Positions 14,664 through 21,745 of a DNA stretch of 22,588 nt are shown in pieces. The notes beneath the pieces were generated by a model, which did not search any database, was not told the origin of the DNA, and saw only the letters and a program-made list of their open reading frames with translations. The stretch lies in IMG/VR virus record IMGVR_UViG_3300018041_000968, positions 1 to 22,588 of that record; one strand, given 5' to 3'. Source of the DNA: a virus. Position 1 is the stretch's first letter. Each line of letters begins with the position of its first letter. The translations under genes were made by a program, and so were the position numbers.

Positions 14664-15124
14664 TACTTTCTCCTCGCCAAATTATTTAAAGTCTCTGCCA
14701 TTTTTATAATTCTATCACTCTTACCTTCTAGTAATCTTACCCTAGCTTCTGCATGATTCTTAATCACCAATATTTGTTTAGCTAGAGGGTTTTCTTCTAC
14801 CGCCGCAAAATACTTCTCTTGCCATTTAGCGTATTGTCCGCCATACTGACTAAGCTTAGGACTTATTATAAACCATATAGACGAATCTGACCAATGTAAA
14901 ATGTTTTTTTCTTTAGCTAATTCGCACTCTATATATTCAGCATAAGCGTAAAGCCTATAGGCAGAAGTATTGCACTTTTCTGAGTTCCATATGTTGATAT
15001 CTTCTGGTCTTGCATTAATTATTTCTCCAACATCATCTGGAGCATCAACTCTTGCCAAGTGTTTACAGTTCAACCAATTATCAACAGCTTCCAAGAAATC
15101 ATTTAATTTTTCTTCTCCACTCAT
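14663..15124 (-). CDS. Unknown helical protein, possible recombination mediator by position
   Basis: 153 residues that I cannot assign with confidence. The sequence looks mostly alpha-helical, with a central aromatic stretch (AYRLYAYAEYIECELAKEK, then WFIISPKLSQYGGQYAKWQEKYF) and a basic C-terminal helix ending NNLARRK. Size, a YxxYAEYIE..LAKEK segment and its place two genes after the RecA-like recombinase recall UvsY-type mediators, which load UvsX on SSB-coated DNA; I see no decisive motif. GAGGA precedes ATG 15124 at 5 bases. It overlaps the PD-(D/E)XK gene by 26 bases. Confidence 0.7.
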   Translation of the reverse strand: MSGEEKLNDFLEAVDNWLNCKHLARVDAPDDVGEIINARPEDINIWNSEKCNTSAYRLYAYAEYIECELAKEKNILHWSDSSIWFIISPKLSQYGGQYAKWQEKYFAAVEENPLAKQILVIKNHAEARVRLLEGKSDRIIKMAETLNNLARRK

Positions 15125-15494
15125 CTGCGTCCTCGTTGTAATTAAATTCTACAAGTCTTATTTCATTAATTTTGCACCACTCAGACTTATTTCTATCTCT
15201 GGCCTTGGCTTTAAAAAATGCAAGCTTGTCTCGATAATGGAAAGCATTAAATTTAAAATGCTGTTCGCCGTGAACCTCTACTATTAATAATCTATTCGGT
15301 ACGTAGAAATCTGCACGTAGACATTGATTCTTTAACGTCCTAGTTCCGGGAAGTGAAACCTCCTCCAGAATTGTATCATGTGGAAAGCAAAGGTCAAGCA
15401 CATCTCTAGCCTTTTGATGTAGCTTAGACCTTTTACCTCCGCCTTCTTTAGGGGTCCAACCGTATTCTAAACCGTCTAATCCTATAATCTTCAA
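15099..15494 (-). CDS. Small PD-(D/E)XK nuclease (Vsr/DUF559-like fold), TTG start
   Basis: About 131 residues. The core LRADFYVPNRLLIVEVHGEQ (D62, E73, H75, E77 from this start) matches the DFY...VE.DG..H motif of Vsr and DUF559-type endonucleases, followed by DRNKSEWCKINEIRLVEFNY, again typical (RD..K..WL...GI.VLR). It probably nicks or cuts DNA, in repair or as a mobile or selfish nuclease. The reading frame has no ATG, so it must use TTG (or another rare start). TTG 15494 forms a TTGA overlap with the RecA-like stop and has AGAGG 7 bases upstream; TTG 15497 is the only nearby alternative. Confidence 0.8.
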   Translation of the reverse strand: MKIIGLDGLEYGWTPKEGGGKRSKLHQKARDVLDLCFPHDTILEEVSLPGTRTLKNQCLRADFYVPNRLLIVEVHGEQHFKFNAFHYRDKLAFFKAKARDRNKSEWCKINEIRLVEFNYNEDADEWRRKIK

Positions 15495-16576
15495 CAAAGA
15501 GCCTCTTTTATTAGTCTCTGTAGGGTTGTAATAATCTCAGGATTATCTTTGATAAAATTGTACAACTTGTCCTGACCCTGAAATTTAAAAGCTTTTATAA
15601 TTGCTTCATCATTATCAGTATCAAGATCAGGCTTGATTTTTTTAGCTAATTCTTTCTCTATCTGAAAAAACGGACACGAGAACCAAGATGCGGACTTGTC
15701 TATGAATCCTAAGTCGGTTGCAAGCTCAAGGACTTCTTGCACGCTATCAATACCGTGACCATACCTGATGTAGCTTTGAACCTGTCCTCCGGGCGGCCCC
15801 ATAGAAGAACAAATAATCTTCCAGTTAACGACTTGACCAATTCTATTTTTGGCACTGTCTTCCCAAGCTTTAACGGCTGAAACCTTTTCTCCTCCAGCGA
15901 TTTCCATTCTAGTATCTGCTTGATATTGAATCTTGGTTCCTCCATCAGACAATTTTGCTTTTCCATATCCTGCCGTATTAGCAATATAATGAGTGATAGC
16001 TATTACTAATCCCCTTTGTCTTGGTAGAAGCTGTCCTATCTTCTTTGTGAAGATGGACAAAATTTTTGGAAGTCCAGCCCGTCCGGGGGTAAAGTCTCCA
16101 TCTAGTTCTTTTTGTGGAATAAGCGAAGAAATAGAGTCGATAATAAGTACCGCCCCATGATATTCTGGATCGCTCATAAGTTTATAAGCCATATCTAAAA
16201 GATCTTCTGCTGGTAGTGGTTTATCTTCTGGCCCAATAACCTCAATCTTTTCTGGATCAAAGTCTTCGACTTGAAAGTTCATGTCTTTCAAGCGTCCCTC
16301 TGCGTCCAAATAAATAATCGGCCTCCCCTCCTTTTGGCAATTTGAAGCAATCTGCATTGCTGTAGTCGTCTTTCCGCTCTTGGGGTCTCCGGTGAGTGTA
16401 AGCCAGCACCCCTCTCTGATACCACCGCCAAGAGCTATATCAATTGCGGGACTGATCGAGATAACCTTATAATCGCTTTTCTCTTTTAAGACCTCTGTGC
16501 CAGTTTTAATGATATTGCCGTACTTCTTGATGTGAGAATCAAGATATTCACGACCCTTCTTTTTTGTCTTTGCCAT
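15491..16576 (-). CDS. RecA/UvsX-like recombinase
   Basis: 361 residues with the RecA ATPase core: Walker A GDPKSGKT (63-70), YLDAEG (89-94) with the catalytic-type Glu, Walker B AVLIIDS (142-148), and a loop region THYIANTAGYGKAKLSDGG (195-213) followed by IQYQADTRMEI, in the position of RecA's DNA-binding L2 loop. It should form filaments on single-stranded DNA and drive strand exchange, in repair and recombination-dependent replication. The C-terminal part (from about 285) is divergent from bacterial RecA, as usual in phage. AAGGA precedes ATG 16576. It overlaps the preceding gene by 29 bases and is stop/start coupled to the small nuclease. Confidence 0.9.
   Translation of the reverse strand: MAKTKKKGREYLDSHIKKYGNIIKTGTEVLKEKSDYKVISISPAIDIALGGGIREGCWLTLTGDPKSGKTTTAMQIASNCQKEGRPIIYLDAEGRLKDMNFQVEDFDPEKIEVIGPEDKPLPAEDLLDMAYKLMSDPEYHGAVLIIDSISSLIPQKELDGDFTPGRAGLPKILSIFTKKIGQLLPRQRGLVIAITHYIANTAGYGKAKLSDGGTKIQYQADTRMEIAGGEKVSAVKAWEDSAKNRIGQVVNWKIICSSMGPPGGQVQSYIRYGHGIDSVQEVLELATDLGFIDKSASWFSCPFFQIEKELAKKIKPDLDTDNDEAIIKAFKFQGQDKLYNFIKDNPEIITTLQRLIKEALC
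15502..15506 (-). promoter_or_regulatory. Ribosome binding site supporting a TTG start
   Basis: AGAGG lies 7 bases before TTG 15494, inside the last codons of the RecA-like gene. Together with the TTGA stop/start overlap, it supports TTG initiation of a frame that has no ATG. Confidence 0.7.
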
Positions 16577-17036
16577 CTATATTCCTTAATTTTGAAAATA
16601 GAGTATTATTCTTCTTCTTTTGTTTCTTAGGTTTAAACACAAGCGGGCCTTTCTCTTCTACTTGCTTGATCTTTTCTGGCTGCTTTTGTAAATCTTCAAA
16701 ACATTTTTTCACACCCTCTTCGACAAAATCGAGCGGTAGAACAAACTTTTTAGATTTATGCAGAAACCCAAGTGAGTAGATATTCTTGCCGTTTGTTTTT
16801 AAGTATCGTAACAACGACTTCTCATCATATCTTTTAATGAGAAGATTGGCAACCCTAATATTGGTTTGGTACTGTTCTTTTTGAGATTTATTCCAAAACT
16901 TAAACTCAAGGCTGCCCTTATTTTCTCTTTCTCTTTTTCTAAGACATACAAGCTCTGCACAATATTGTGCAGCGTTACACGGTTGCCCCGTTGATAAACT
17001 CTTGTATTTTTGGATGCTTGATTTTTTCTGATTCAT
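16548..17036 (-). CDS. Unknown basic protein upstream of the RecA-like gene
   Basis: 162 residues, not recognised. Near the N-terminus is a distinctive stretch GQPCNAAQYCAELVCLRKRE (17-36), followed by FKFWNKSQKEQYQTNIRVAN, which looks like a compact helical domain. The C-terminus is strongly basic (KPKKQKKKNN), suggesting contact with nucleic acid. ATG 17036 has no clear ribosome binding site and lies 62 bases inside the preceding gene; the protein has no other methionine, so translation is probably coupled. It overlaps the RecA-like gene by 29 bases. Confidence 0.72.
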   Translation of the reverse strand: MNQKKSSIQKYKSLSTGQPCNAAQYCAELVCLRKRERENKGSLEFKFWNKSQKEQYQTNIRVANLLIKRYDEKSLLRYLKTNGKNIYSLGFLHKSKKFVLPLDFVEEGVKKCFEDLQKQPEKIKQVEEKGPLVFKPKKQKKKNNTLFSKLRNIDGKDKKEGS

Positions 17037-17490
17037 TTTTGAAAATCATGTATTCTACGTTTTGTTTTGTAACAGATCTTTTCTGATGAAACTCTTCAAA
17101 TTCATTGATCGGCCAAGTGTATTTCTTAACATCTATAGCAGAACAATCTTCATTTAGTAGACCTACGGTTAATGTTTGGTATGATTGCGTATGATCCCCA
17201 GCCATAGACTGTTCTTTTCCAACGCCTCTCATGACCATTATTCCATCCAGACCGTTTTCATCTTCAAAAAAAACAAGCTTTGGAGTACCAAGCATGTGGA
17301 GTTCAATCTTTCTGATGTTTGCTTTATTTTCCTTGCAATGCTTTCTTAGGCGATTCCAAGGATTGTCGTGATCGGGTCTCTCATAATCTCCGTAGACAAC
17401 AGTTCCATCAGTTAAAGTGATGATCCAGCTTATAGACAAGTCCTGCCTAATAAGCTTCTTCATATATTGATCTCTTTGTGTACAGATCAT
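16975..17490 (-). CDS. Protein of unknown function
   Basis: 171 residues, not recognised. It looks like a mixed alpha/beta soluble protein with ISWIITLTDGTVVYGDY (20-36) and KLVFFEDENGLDGIMVMRGVG (71-91), the second part with a beta-hairpin look; no cysteine clusters or membrane segments. ATG 17490 is backed by AGAGGA 5 bases upstream. A second ATG at 17463 has a weaker AGAGA. It follows the helix-turn-helix gene by 1 base. Confidence 0.72.
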   Translation of the reverse strand: MICTQRDQYMKKLIRQDLSISWIITLTDGTVVYGDYERPDHDNPWNRLRKHCKENKANIRKIELHMLGTPKLVFFEDENGLDGIMVMRGVGKEQSMAGDHTQSYQTLTVGLLNEDCSAIDVKKYTWPINEFEEFHQKRSVTKQNVEYMIFKNESEKIKHPKIQEFINGATV

Positions 17491-17491
17491 A

Positions 17492-17833
17492 TTAATCCTC
17501 TTTAATTGTGTGAATAATATTCCTATATCGTTTTGGTGGTCTAGGCTTAGACTTAGACTCGTCTCCTCTTGCGGAAGCCGCCTCTGTCATGATTGTTGCT
17601 CCACGCTCTTTGTTTCTTGCGAACATTTTTCCAGCACCAGAACTAGGCGCTGTTGAAGCAGGCTCGGTTTCAGTAACAGGTTCTTCTGACCTTTTAAAAC
17701 TTAGACCGGAGACATATTTTTGCACGATACTTTTAGATCTATCCATTTTGGCGCACAACTCTTTAACGGTCATGTCGAGATAGTTTTCTTGTACGAACTC
17801 TTTTTCTTTATTGGAAAGTGGACCCTTCTTCAT
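17492..17833 (-). CDS. Small helix-turn-helix protein
   Basis: 113 residues. The first 43 form a predicted helix-turn-helix (GPLSNKEKEFVQEN, then TVKELCAKMDRSKSIVQKYV), with the look of a sigma-like or resolvase-like DNA-recognition module. The rest is probably disordered and includes a peptide KMFARNKERGATIMTEAASA (69-88) and a basic proline-containing tail (KPRPPKRYRN). It has no nuclease domain but shares its N-terminal module with the GIY-YIG fusion at 9110-9943. It might be a transcription regulator or a DNA-binding accessory. GGAGA lies 5 bases before ATG 17833. Confidence 0.75.
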   Translation of the reverse strand: MKKGPLSNKEKEFVQENYLDMTVKELCAKMDRSKSIVQKYVSGLSFKRSEEPVTETEPASTAPSSGAGKMFARNKERGATIMTEAASARGDESKSKPRPPKRYRNIIHTIKED

Positions 17834-18199
17834 TTAATTCTCCATTGATAATCTTCGAGACCTAGTAAAATACAATCTGTTTTTAGTTTTTAGATACTTG
17901 ATATATCCTTCAAAGCAGTTCTTGCTTACTTTCTTTTCTTTAAACGCCGCCCTATTGAGACTGGAGATATTTTTATCAATCGCGTGAGGGTCAAGTAATT
18001 CCCCTCTATACATTCTGATATAGTAAAACGCTGTAGCTTCACCTCTCCGTTCATCGTAACACATTTTAGCTATTGACTTTGTTTCGTCTTGCGTGATTTG
18101 ACCATTCTTGTCATAGAAGTTTCTCAAGATTTTTTCCTCATAAACTTCTATATCCTTATTCATCTTAGAAATGAAAAGGTCTTCATTGTTCTTCGCCAT
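17834..18199 (-). CDS. Protein of unknown function
   Basis: 121 residues, not recognised. Helical, charged protein with a probable amphipathic N-terminus (FISKMNKDIEVYEEKILRNF) and a basic C-terminus (YLKTKNRLYFTRSRRLS). No cysteine pairs of note and no membrane segment. GGAGA stands 6 bases before ATG 18199. It abuts the helix-turn-helix gene with no gap and overlaps the preceding gene by 17 bases. Confidence 0.7.
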   Translation of the reverse strand: MAKNNEDLFISKMNKDIEVYEEKILRNFYDKNGQITQDETKSIAKMCYDERRGEATAFYYIRMYRGELLDPHAIDKNISSLNRAAFKEKKVSKNCFEGYIKYLKTKNRLYFTRSRRLSMEN

Positions 18200-18440
18200 T
18201 CATCTTCTCCAACATTTTAATTAAATTTTTTATACAGTCTGCTTCGGTTACGCCGGAAGTACATATCTGCAATTTGTTGCTAATACCATACTTGCCTAAA
18301 GCGTCATTTCCAAGAACCATGTTGTCTAGATATCCATTGTCTAACATTCTTCTAACGTCTATCTTCATGGTTACGGTTGCATGATGCGGACAACTAGATC
18401 TTGGTATACTATTTTGTTTAGCTGTTGTTAATATCTCCAT
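18183..18440 (-). CDS. Small protein of unknown function
   Basis: 85 residues, not recognised. The N-terminal quarter has CPHH (17-20) and may be unstructured; the rest (VTMKIDVRRMLDNG ... LQICTSGVTEADCIKNLIKM) looks like a small alpha/beta unit. The start ATG 18440 shares one base with the previous stop and has AGGATGG-like sequence upstream. Confidence 0.68.
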   Translation of the reverse strand: MEILTTAKQNSIPRSSCPHHATVTMKIDVRRMLDNGYLDNMVLGNDALGKYGISNKLQICTSGVTEADCIKNLIKMLEKMNGEEQ

Positions 18441-18781
18441 CAGTCACCATCCTTTATCCATTTGATTCTTTGCTGCTGTGTCATCTTGTTTATTCTATTT
18501 CTTTGAGCAGAGACTTGTTTGTTTTTCTTATGTAGTTCTACATTAGCGTCTCTGTCCCTATCTTGCTTTTCATACTTGCCCATTTTCTGAGTATTCCTGT
18601 CTGCTAAATGACCAATCGTTTTTGGTTCTCCGCGAATAGACACCATAGGACTGTTAATAAAAACCTTTTTCAATGTTTCTTGCTCACAGATAGGACACTG
18701 ATGAGTGTCTGGCTCATGAATATTCTGAAAAATTTCAGTATAATAAGCGCATGGTTCACATTCAAAATCGTAAGTCGGCAT
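18440..18781 (-). CDS. FmdB-like zinc-ribbon protein
   Basis: 113 residues. It begins MPTYDFECEPCAYYTEIFQN and has C8/C11 and C29/C32 followed by LKKVFINSP, the signature of FmdB-type zinc ribbons, a family of small regulatory or structural proteins without a well-defined activity. The remaining 70 residues are highly charged (KQDRDRDANVELHKKNKQ) and likely helical or disordered. The start is ATG 18781, which matches the family N-terminus and has GGAGA 5 bases upstream; the ATG at 18793 would add four residues that are not typical. It is the first gene after the 73-base gap containing a hairpin. Confidence 0.82.
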   Translation of the reverse strand: MPTYDFECEPCAYYTEIFQNIHEPDTHQCPICEQETLKKVFINSPMVSIRGEPKTIGHLADRNTQKMGKYEKQDRDRDANVELHKKNKQVSAQRNRINKMTQQQRIKWIKDGD

Positions 18782-18786
18782 CGTTT

Positions 18787-18791
18787 TCTCC
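18787..18791 (-). promoter_or_regulatory. Ribosome binding site of the FmdB-like gene
   Basis: GGAGA, 5 bases before ATG 18781. It decides the start in agreement with the conserved MPTYDF beginning of the family. Confidence 0.75.
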
Positions 18792-18805
18792 ATATAAGTA
18801 AAGAA

Positions 18806-18822
18806 GGCGGTAAGTTACCGCC
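18806..18822 (-). terminator. Hairpin in the 73-base gap, terminator or 5' stem-loop
   Basis: On the minus strand, GGCGGTAACTTACCGCC is a perfect 8-base inverted repeat around a single central base, most likely a 6-base GC-rich stem with a 5-base loop. It is followed by TTCTTTACTT, a weak U-tract. It could be a leaky terminator after the PhoH gene. Alternatively, as a possible -10 box lies just upstream, it could form the very 5' end of the next transcript. It is the only clear intergenic hairpin in the window. Confidence 0.5.
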
Positions 18823-18826
18823 CTCT

Positions 18827-18832
18827 ATTATA
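18827..18832 (-). promoter_or_regulatory. Possible -10 box TATAAT
   Basis: TATAAT, preceded by TGGA on the minus strand, in the gap between PhoH and the FmdB-like gene. No good -35 box is found 16-18 bases upstream, so this would be an extended or activator-dependent phage promoter if real. Transcription would begin near 18820, at the hairpin. Confidence 0.3.
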
Positions 18833-18854
18833 TCCAGTCTTATCTAAATGCGCA

Positions 18855-19529
18855 CTAATTTTCTAGAGCATTTAGTATTCTTCCTAATATTCCATTTCTT
18901 TGTATGTCGCTTCGGTCTAATTCGCACACCGCGACACCTTCTACGCCTCTTAATTTATGAATACATTCAGCAAGCCCGCTACTTCCTCTTATGTCTGTTT
19001 GTTTGATATCTCCATTTATAAGAACTTTCGAGTTCTCACCCATTCTGGTGATAAACATTTTGATCTGGTCTAGGCTACAATTTTGAGCTTCGTCCAAGAT
19101 CATATACGAATCGTTAAATGTGCTTCCTCTCATAACCTCTAGCGGTAAATACTTAATCCTATTTTCATTTTCATATTGACCATAATAAGCTCGCCCTAAG
19201 AAATGTTTCATGTTCTCTTTCATTGGCAGAAGATAGGGTGATATTTTTTCATTTAGCTCTCCCGGCAGCGATCCTATTTCTTTACCAGAACATACTAGAG
19301 GTCTAGTGATAATAATATTGTCTGTCTGTTCGTTGTGTAGCTTTTGTGCAGCTATACCAGAAGCAATGAAGGATTTGCCGCAGCCGCTAGGCCCCGTGCA
19401 AAATATTATGTCGTTCTCTATGATTGATCTGATATAGTTTAATTGATTATCCGTTTTTCCTTGTACTATCTTCACTCTTTCAGGTTGATTTTTTTTAGAT
19501 CTGTACTGATTTGAAGATTTGTTTTTCAT
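18855..19529 (-). CDS. phoH: PhoH-family ATPase
   Basis: 224 residues: Walker A GPSGCGKS (46-53), the family segment TRPLVCSGKEIGSLPG (75-90) and EKISPYLLPM, Walker B MILDEAQN (143-150), and INGDIKQTD with RSDIQRNG near the end. This is the single-domain PhoH ATPase common in large phages and bacteria, related to helicase superfamily 1 cores; its actual role, perhaps in RNA metabolism, is unsettled. The N-terminal 20 residues are basic. AAGGG lies 6 bases before ATG 19529. It lies 40 bases after the structural gene. Confidence 0.9.
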   Translation of the reverse strand: MKNKSSNQYRSKKNQPERVKIVQGKTDNQLNYIRSIIENDIIFCTGPSGCGKSFIASGIAAQKLHNEQTDNIIITRPLVCSGKEIGSLPGELNEKISPYLLPMKENMKHFLGRAYYGQYENENRIKYLPLEVMRGSTFNDSYMILDEAQNCSLDQIKMFITRMGENSKVLINGDIKQTDIRGSSGLAECIHKLRGVEGVAVCELDRSDIQRNGILGRILNALEN

Positions 19530-19569
19530 TTATGACCCTTAATAAGGAAGTGTTAGAGAGTCTACATAT

Positions 19570-21198
19570 TTAATAGATCTCCGTTGGAGTTGCAATATCG
19601 TGAACCGTATTCGATTTTGTTAATACCGCGTCATTAAAATTATTTTTATATCTTAAAGTAGCTTCTGCATGTGACCCAGACGTGTCACCTCCAGAATAAG
19701 ATATGTCTACCAAATGGTTTCTTTTTCCTAGATCCCAAACAAAAAATCTTTCCGTCTCGCTTCCAGAATTTAAATCTTTAGACTTGGCGACCAGCATTAT
19801 TTCTCTGTTTGAAAGCATTTGATTAGGCAAATCGCCACCTAGAGCCTCTGAGTAAATATTATCTTGATTGTTTAAAAAATTCTGACCCCCACTTAAAAAG
19901 TTTGCATAAGGAATACCCTGTCTTAAACGCCCGGTAAAACTGCATGTAATATCTACAGGTAGATTTAAATATTTCTGGTTATTTAAAAGCCGCTCTTTAC
20001 CCTTAACAGAACCTGACCACTGTCCAATATTTTCCAATTCTGTGTATTCAAAGCTTAGATCAATTTGTATAGAAGTTAAAGCCAACTCTTTATTTTTATG
20101 TAAATATTTATTATCTAAAACTGGTTCTATTGCTGGGTTTGCTTCCGAATGATCAAAAAGATTCCTGACTTCTAATGGTAAAAGGCTATAGCTATCAACA
20201 TCATCAAAAAGAAAATCAAAGTGATGCCTTCTGACAATAATAGACTCCTTTCCGTCGCTTTTTACTGGTAAGCCACCAAGACCGCTACCCCACTGAAAAC
20301 CAGTTACATTTCCGCCTCCGTCAGTAATGGCGTATTTTGTTTCGGTGTTTCCAGATGCATCTTCTCTTGTTTCAAAAAATGTTCTAGCTGGAGGATACGC
20401 AGTAATATCATCGTATGCATCGTTATGAACTAATATTTTTGAAATAAGTGTTGTTGTTTCTATCACTCCTCCGTTAATATTTATATCGTAACTAATGTTG
20501 GATATTAAACAATTTCTATAGGTGATCGAAATAACCTTGGTATCATCAGTGTTATCAGATGGTCCAGCAGGTTTAGCTGCGTCTACATAATATTCTAGCT
20601 CATGATTTGCCGGATCATCACCAGTCGGCCTGTCTCCATCGTAGTGCGGCTCGATATCATCTGACGAATTACCAGCATAGTAAAGCGTTCCTTCTGCTGG
20701 CCGATCTACGGCGCCGCCTAACTTACTAAACCTATCTGGTGAATATAGTATGGTTATATCGAAATTTCTTAAACAATTATTATCATAGTCTGGGTTTGGA
20801 ATACCCTTAGACCCAAAGTTGTCGGGCCTCAGTATGTGAGAACTTTGGTAATCTGAAGAATAATTACCTTCTTTAACAAAGTAGAACATATTATGGTCAA
20901 AATCTAAAACCCTTTCTATAACAATTTCAAATTCATTTTGCCCATATCTAATCAGCTGTTGCTGCTGTCTACCCTCGTCATATAAAGCGGTGGTTACATG
21001 GTTATTGGATAGACCTATAGATTGAACACCATGAAGAAACTTTATGCCTGTAGTTCCTAAAATAGGATCTGCTTCCACTATAGGATTATAGTTTTCATTA
21101 GATTCGGTTGGTATTTGTTCATTCTTTTGGTAAACATATACGGCTTGACAGTAGTAAGCTATTCTATCATTTGGTTTTGTAAAAAAAGAACCAGCCAT
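19570..21198 (-). CDS. Probable virion structural protein, tail-tube-like
   Basis: 542 residues, rich in Asn, Asp, Gly and Tyr and apparently mostly beta, without enzymatic motifs. Two segments recall phage tail-tube or related beta-barrel proteins: CLISNISYDININGGVIETT (with TLISKILV after it) and LTSIQIDLSFEYTELENIGQ, followed by KYLNLPVDITCSFTGR. These resemble the 'sisY.i..G...Et..' and 'sI.i.vs.....LG....yl.fPve.t' phrases of such proteins. The assignment is by pattern and is tentative. ATG 21198 was chosen because GGGGAG is 5 bases upstream; the longer frame to 21267 would overlap the dUTPase. It is the only likely structural gene among nucleotide and replication genes. Confidence 0.6.
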   Translation of the reverse strand: MAGSFFTKPNDRIAYYCQAVYVYQKNEQIPTESNENYNPIVEADPILGTTGIKFLHGVQSIGLSNNHVTTALYDEGRQQQQLIRYGQNEFEIVIERVLDFDHNMFYFVKEGNYSSDYQSSHILRPDNFGSKGIPNPDYDNNCLRNFDITILYSPDRFSKLGGAVDRPAEGTLYYAGNSSDDIEPHYDGDRPTGDDPANHELEYYVDAAKPAGPSDNTDDTKVISITYRNCLISNISYDININGGVIETTTLISKILVHNDAYDDITAYPPARTFFETREDASGNTETKYAITDGGGNVTGFQWGSGLGGLPVKSDGKESIIVRRHHFDFLFDDVDSYSLLPLEVRNLFDHSEANPAIEPVLDNKYLHKNKELALTSIQIDLSFEYTELENIGQWSGSVKGKERLLNNQKYLNLPVDITCSFTGRLRQGIPYANFLSGGQNFLNNQDNIYSEALGGDLPNQMLSNREIMLVAKSKDLNSGSETERFFVWDLGKRNHLVDISYSGGDTSGSHAEATLRYKNNFNDAVLTKSNTVHDIATPTEIY

Positions 21199-21199
21199 T

Positions 21200-21736
21200 T
21201 TAACTCCCCGTACTTCCGAATCCGCCTTCGCCCCTTTGGGAAGCATCAAGGTCGTCCACTTCAACAAGGTTAAAGGTTTTTACTTTTTGAAAAAGTATCT
21301 GTGCGATTCTGTCTCCCTTTTTTACTTGGTAATGATTATTAACTCTTGAGTTGTATAGAATGACTCCTACATCACCCCTATAGCCAGCGTCAATAACGCC
21401 AGCAAATACATCTAGCCCGCTTTTATAAGCGAGGCCGGAGCGCGGCCAGATAAGGCCAACATACCCTTCAGGAATCGCCATAGAAATACCAGTCTTAATC
21501 AACCTATGATTGATCGCCGGAATCTCTACATCTTCTAAGGCATATAGGTCATAGCCAGCATCTGTTTTGTTTGCCTTCGTTGGGATGATCGCTTCGGGAT
21601 CTAGTTTCTTTATCTTTAACTCAGGTCCTATGTACGGCTCCATACCCATTGGCAGGGAGGTCACTACTGGCTCATGTCTACAGCAGGAGTTTTGCCATAC
21701 TGGAAACGGTGGGCTTTTTATTTTATTTTCTTCCAT
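21200..21736 (-). CDS. dut: dUTPase (deoxyuridine triphosphatase)
   Basis: 178 residues with all five motifs of the trimeric dUTPase family: I AGYDLYA (60-66), II PRSGLA (98-103), III GVIDAGYRGDVGVIL (113-127, catalytic D116), IV GDRIAQILF (141-149) and V RGEGGFGSTG (168-177). It hydrolyses dUTP to dUMP and pyrophosphate, keeping uracil out of DNA and supplying dUMP. About 38 extra residues precede the usual N-terminus and include NSCCRHEP (16-23), which the core enzyme does not need. AAGGAG lies 5 bases before ATG 21736. An internal ATG at residue 30 or 32 could give a shorter form but has no clear ribosome binding site. Confidence 0.95.
   Translation of the reverse strand: MEENKIKSPPFPVWQNSCCRHEPVVTSLPMGMEPYIGPELKIKKLDPEAIIPTKANKTDAGYDLYALEDVEIPAINHRLIKTGISMAIPEGYVGLIWPRSGLAYKSGLDVFAGVIDAGYRGDVGVILYNSRVNNHYQVKKGDRIAQILFQKVKTFNLVEVDDLDASQRGEGGFGSTGS
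21204..21209 (-). promoter_or_regulatory. Ribosome binding site of the structural gene
   Basis: GGGGAG, 5 bases before ATG 21198 and within the last codons of the dUTPase. It shortens the structural protein by 23 residues relative to the longest frame. Confidence 0.75.
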
Positions 21737-21745
21737 CTCTACTCC

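Noticed and set aside
15709-15984. 91-residue minus-strand frame nested in the RecA-like gene
   Set aside because: It lies wholly inside the Walker B to L2 region of the recombinase in another frame, with no family features.
19537-19547. Small palindrome CCTTAATAAGG before the PhoH gene as a terminator
   Set aside because: Only a 5-base AT-rich stem with a one-base centre and no U-tract; part of it is the ribosome binding site of PhoH.
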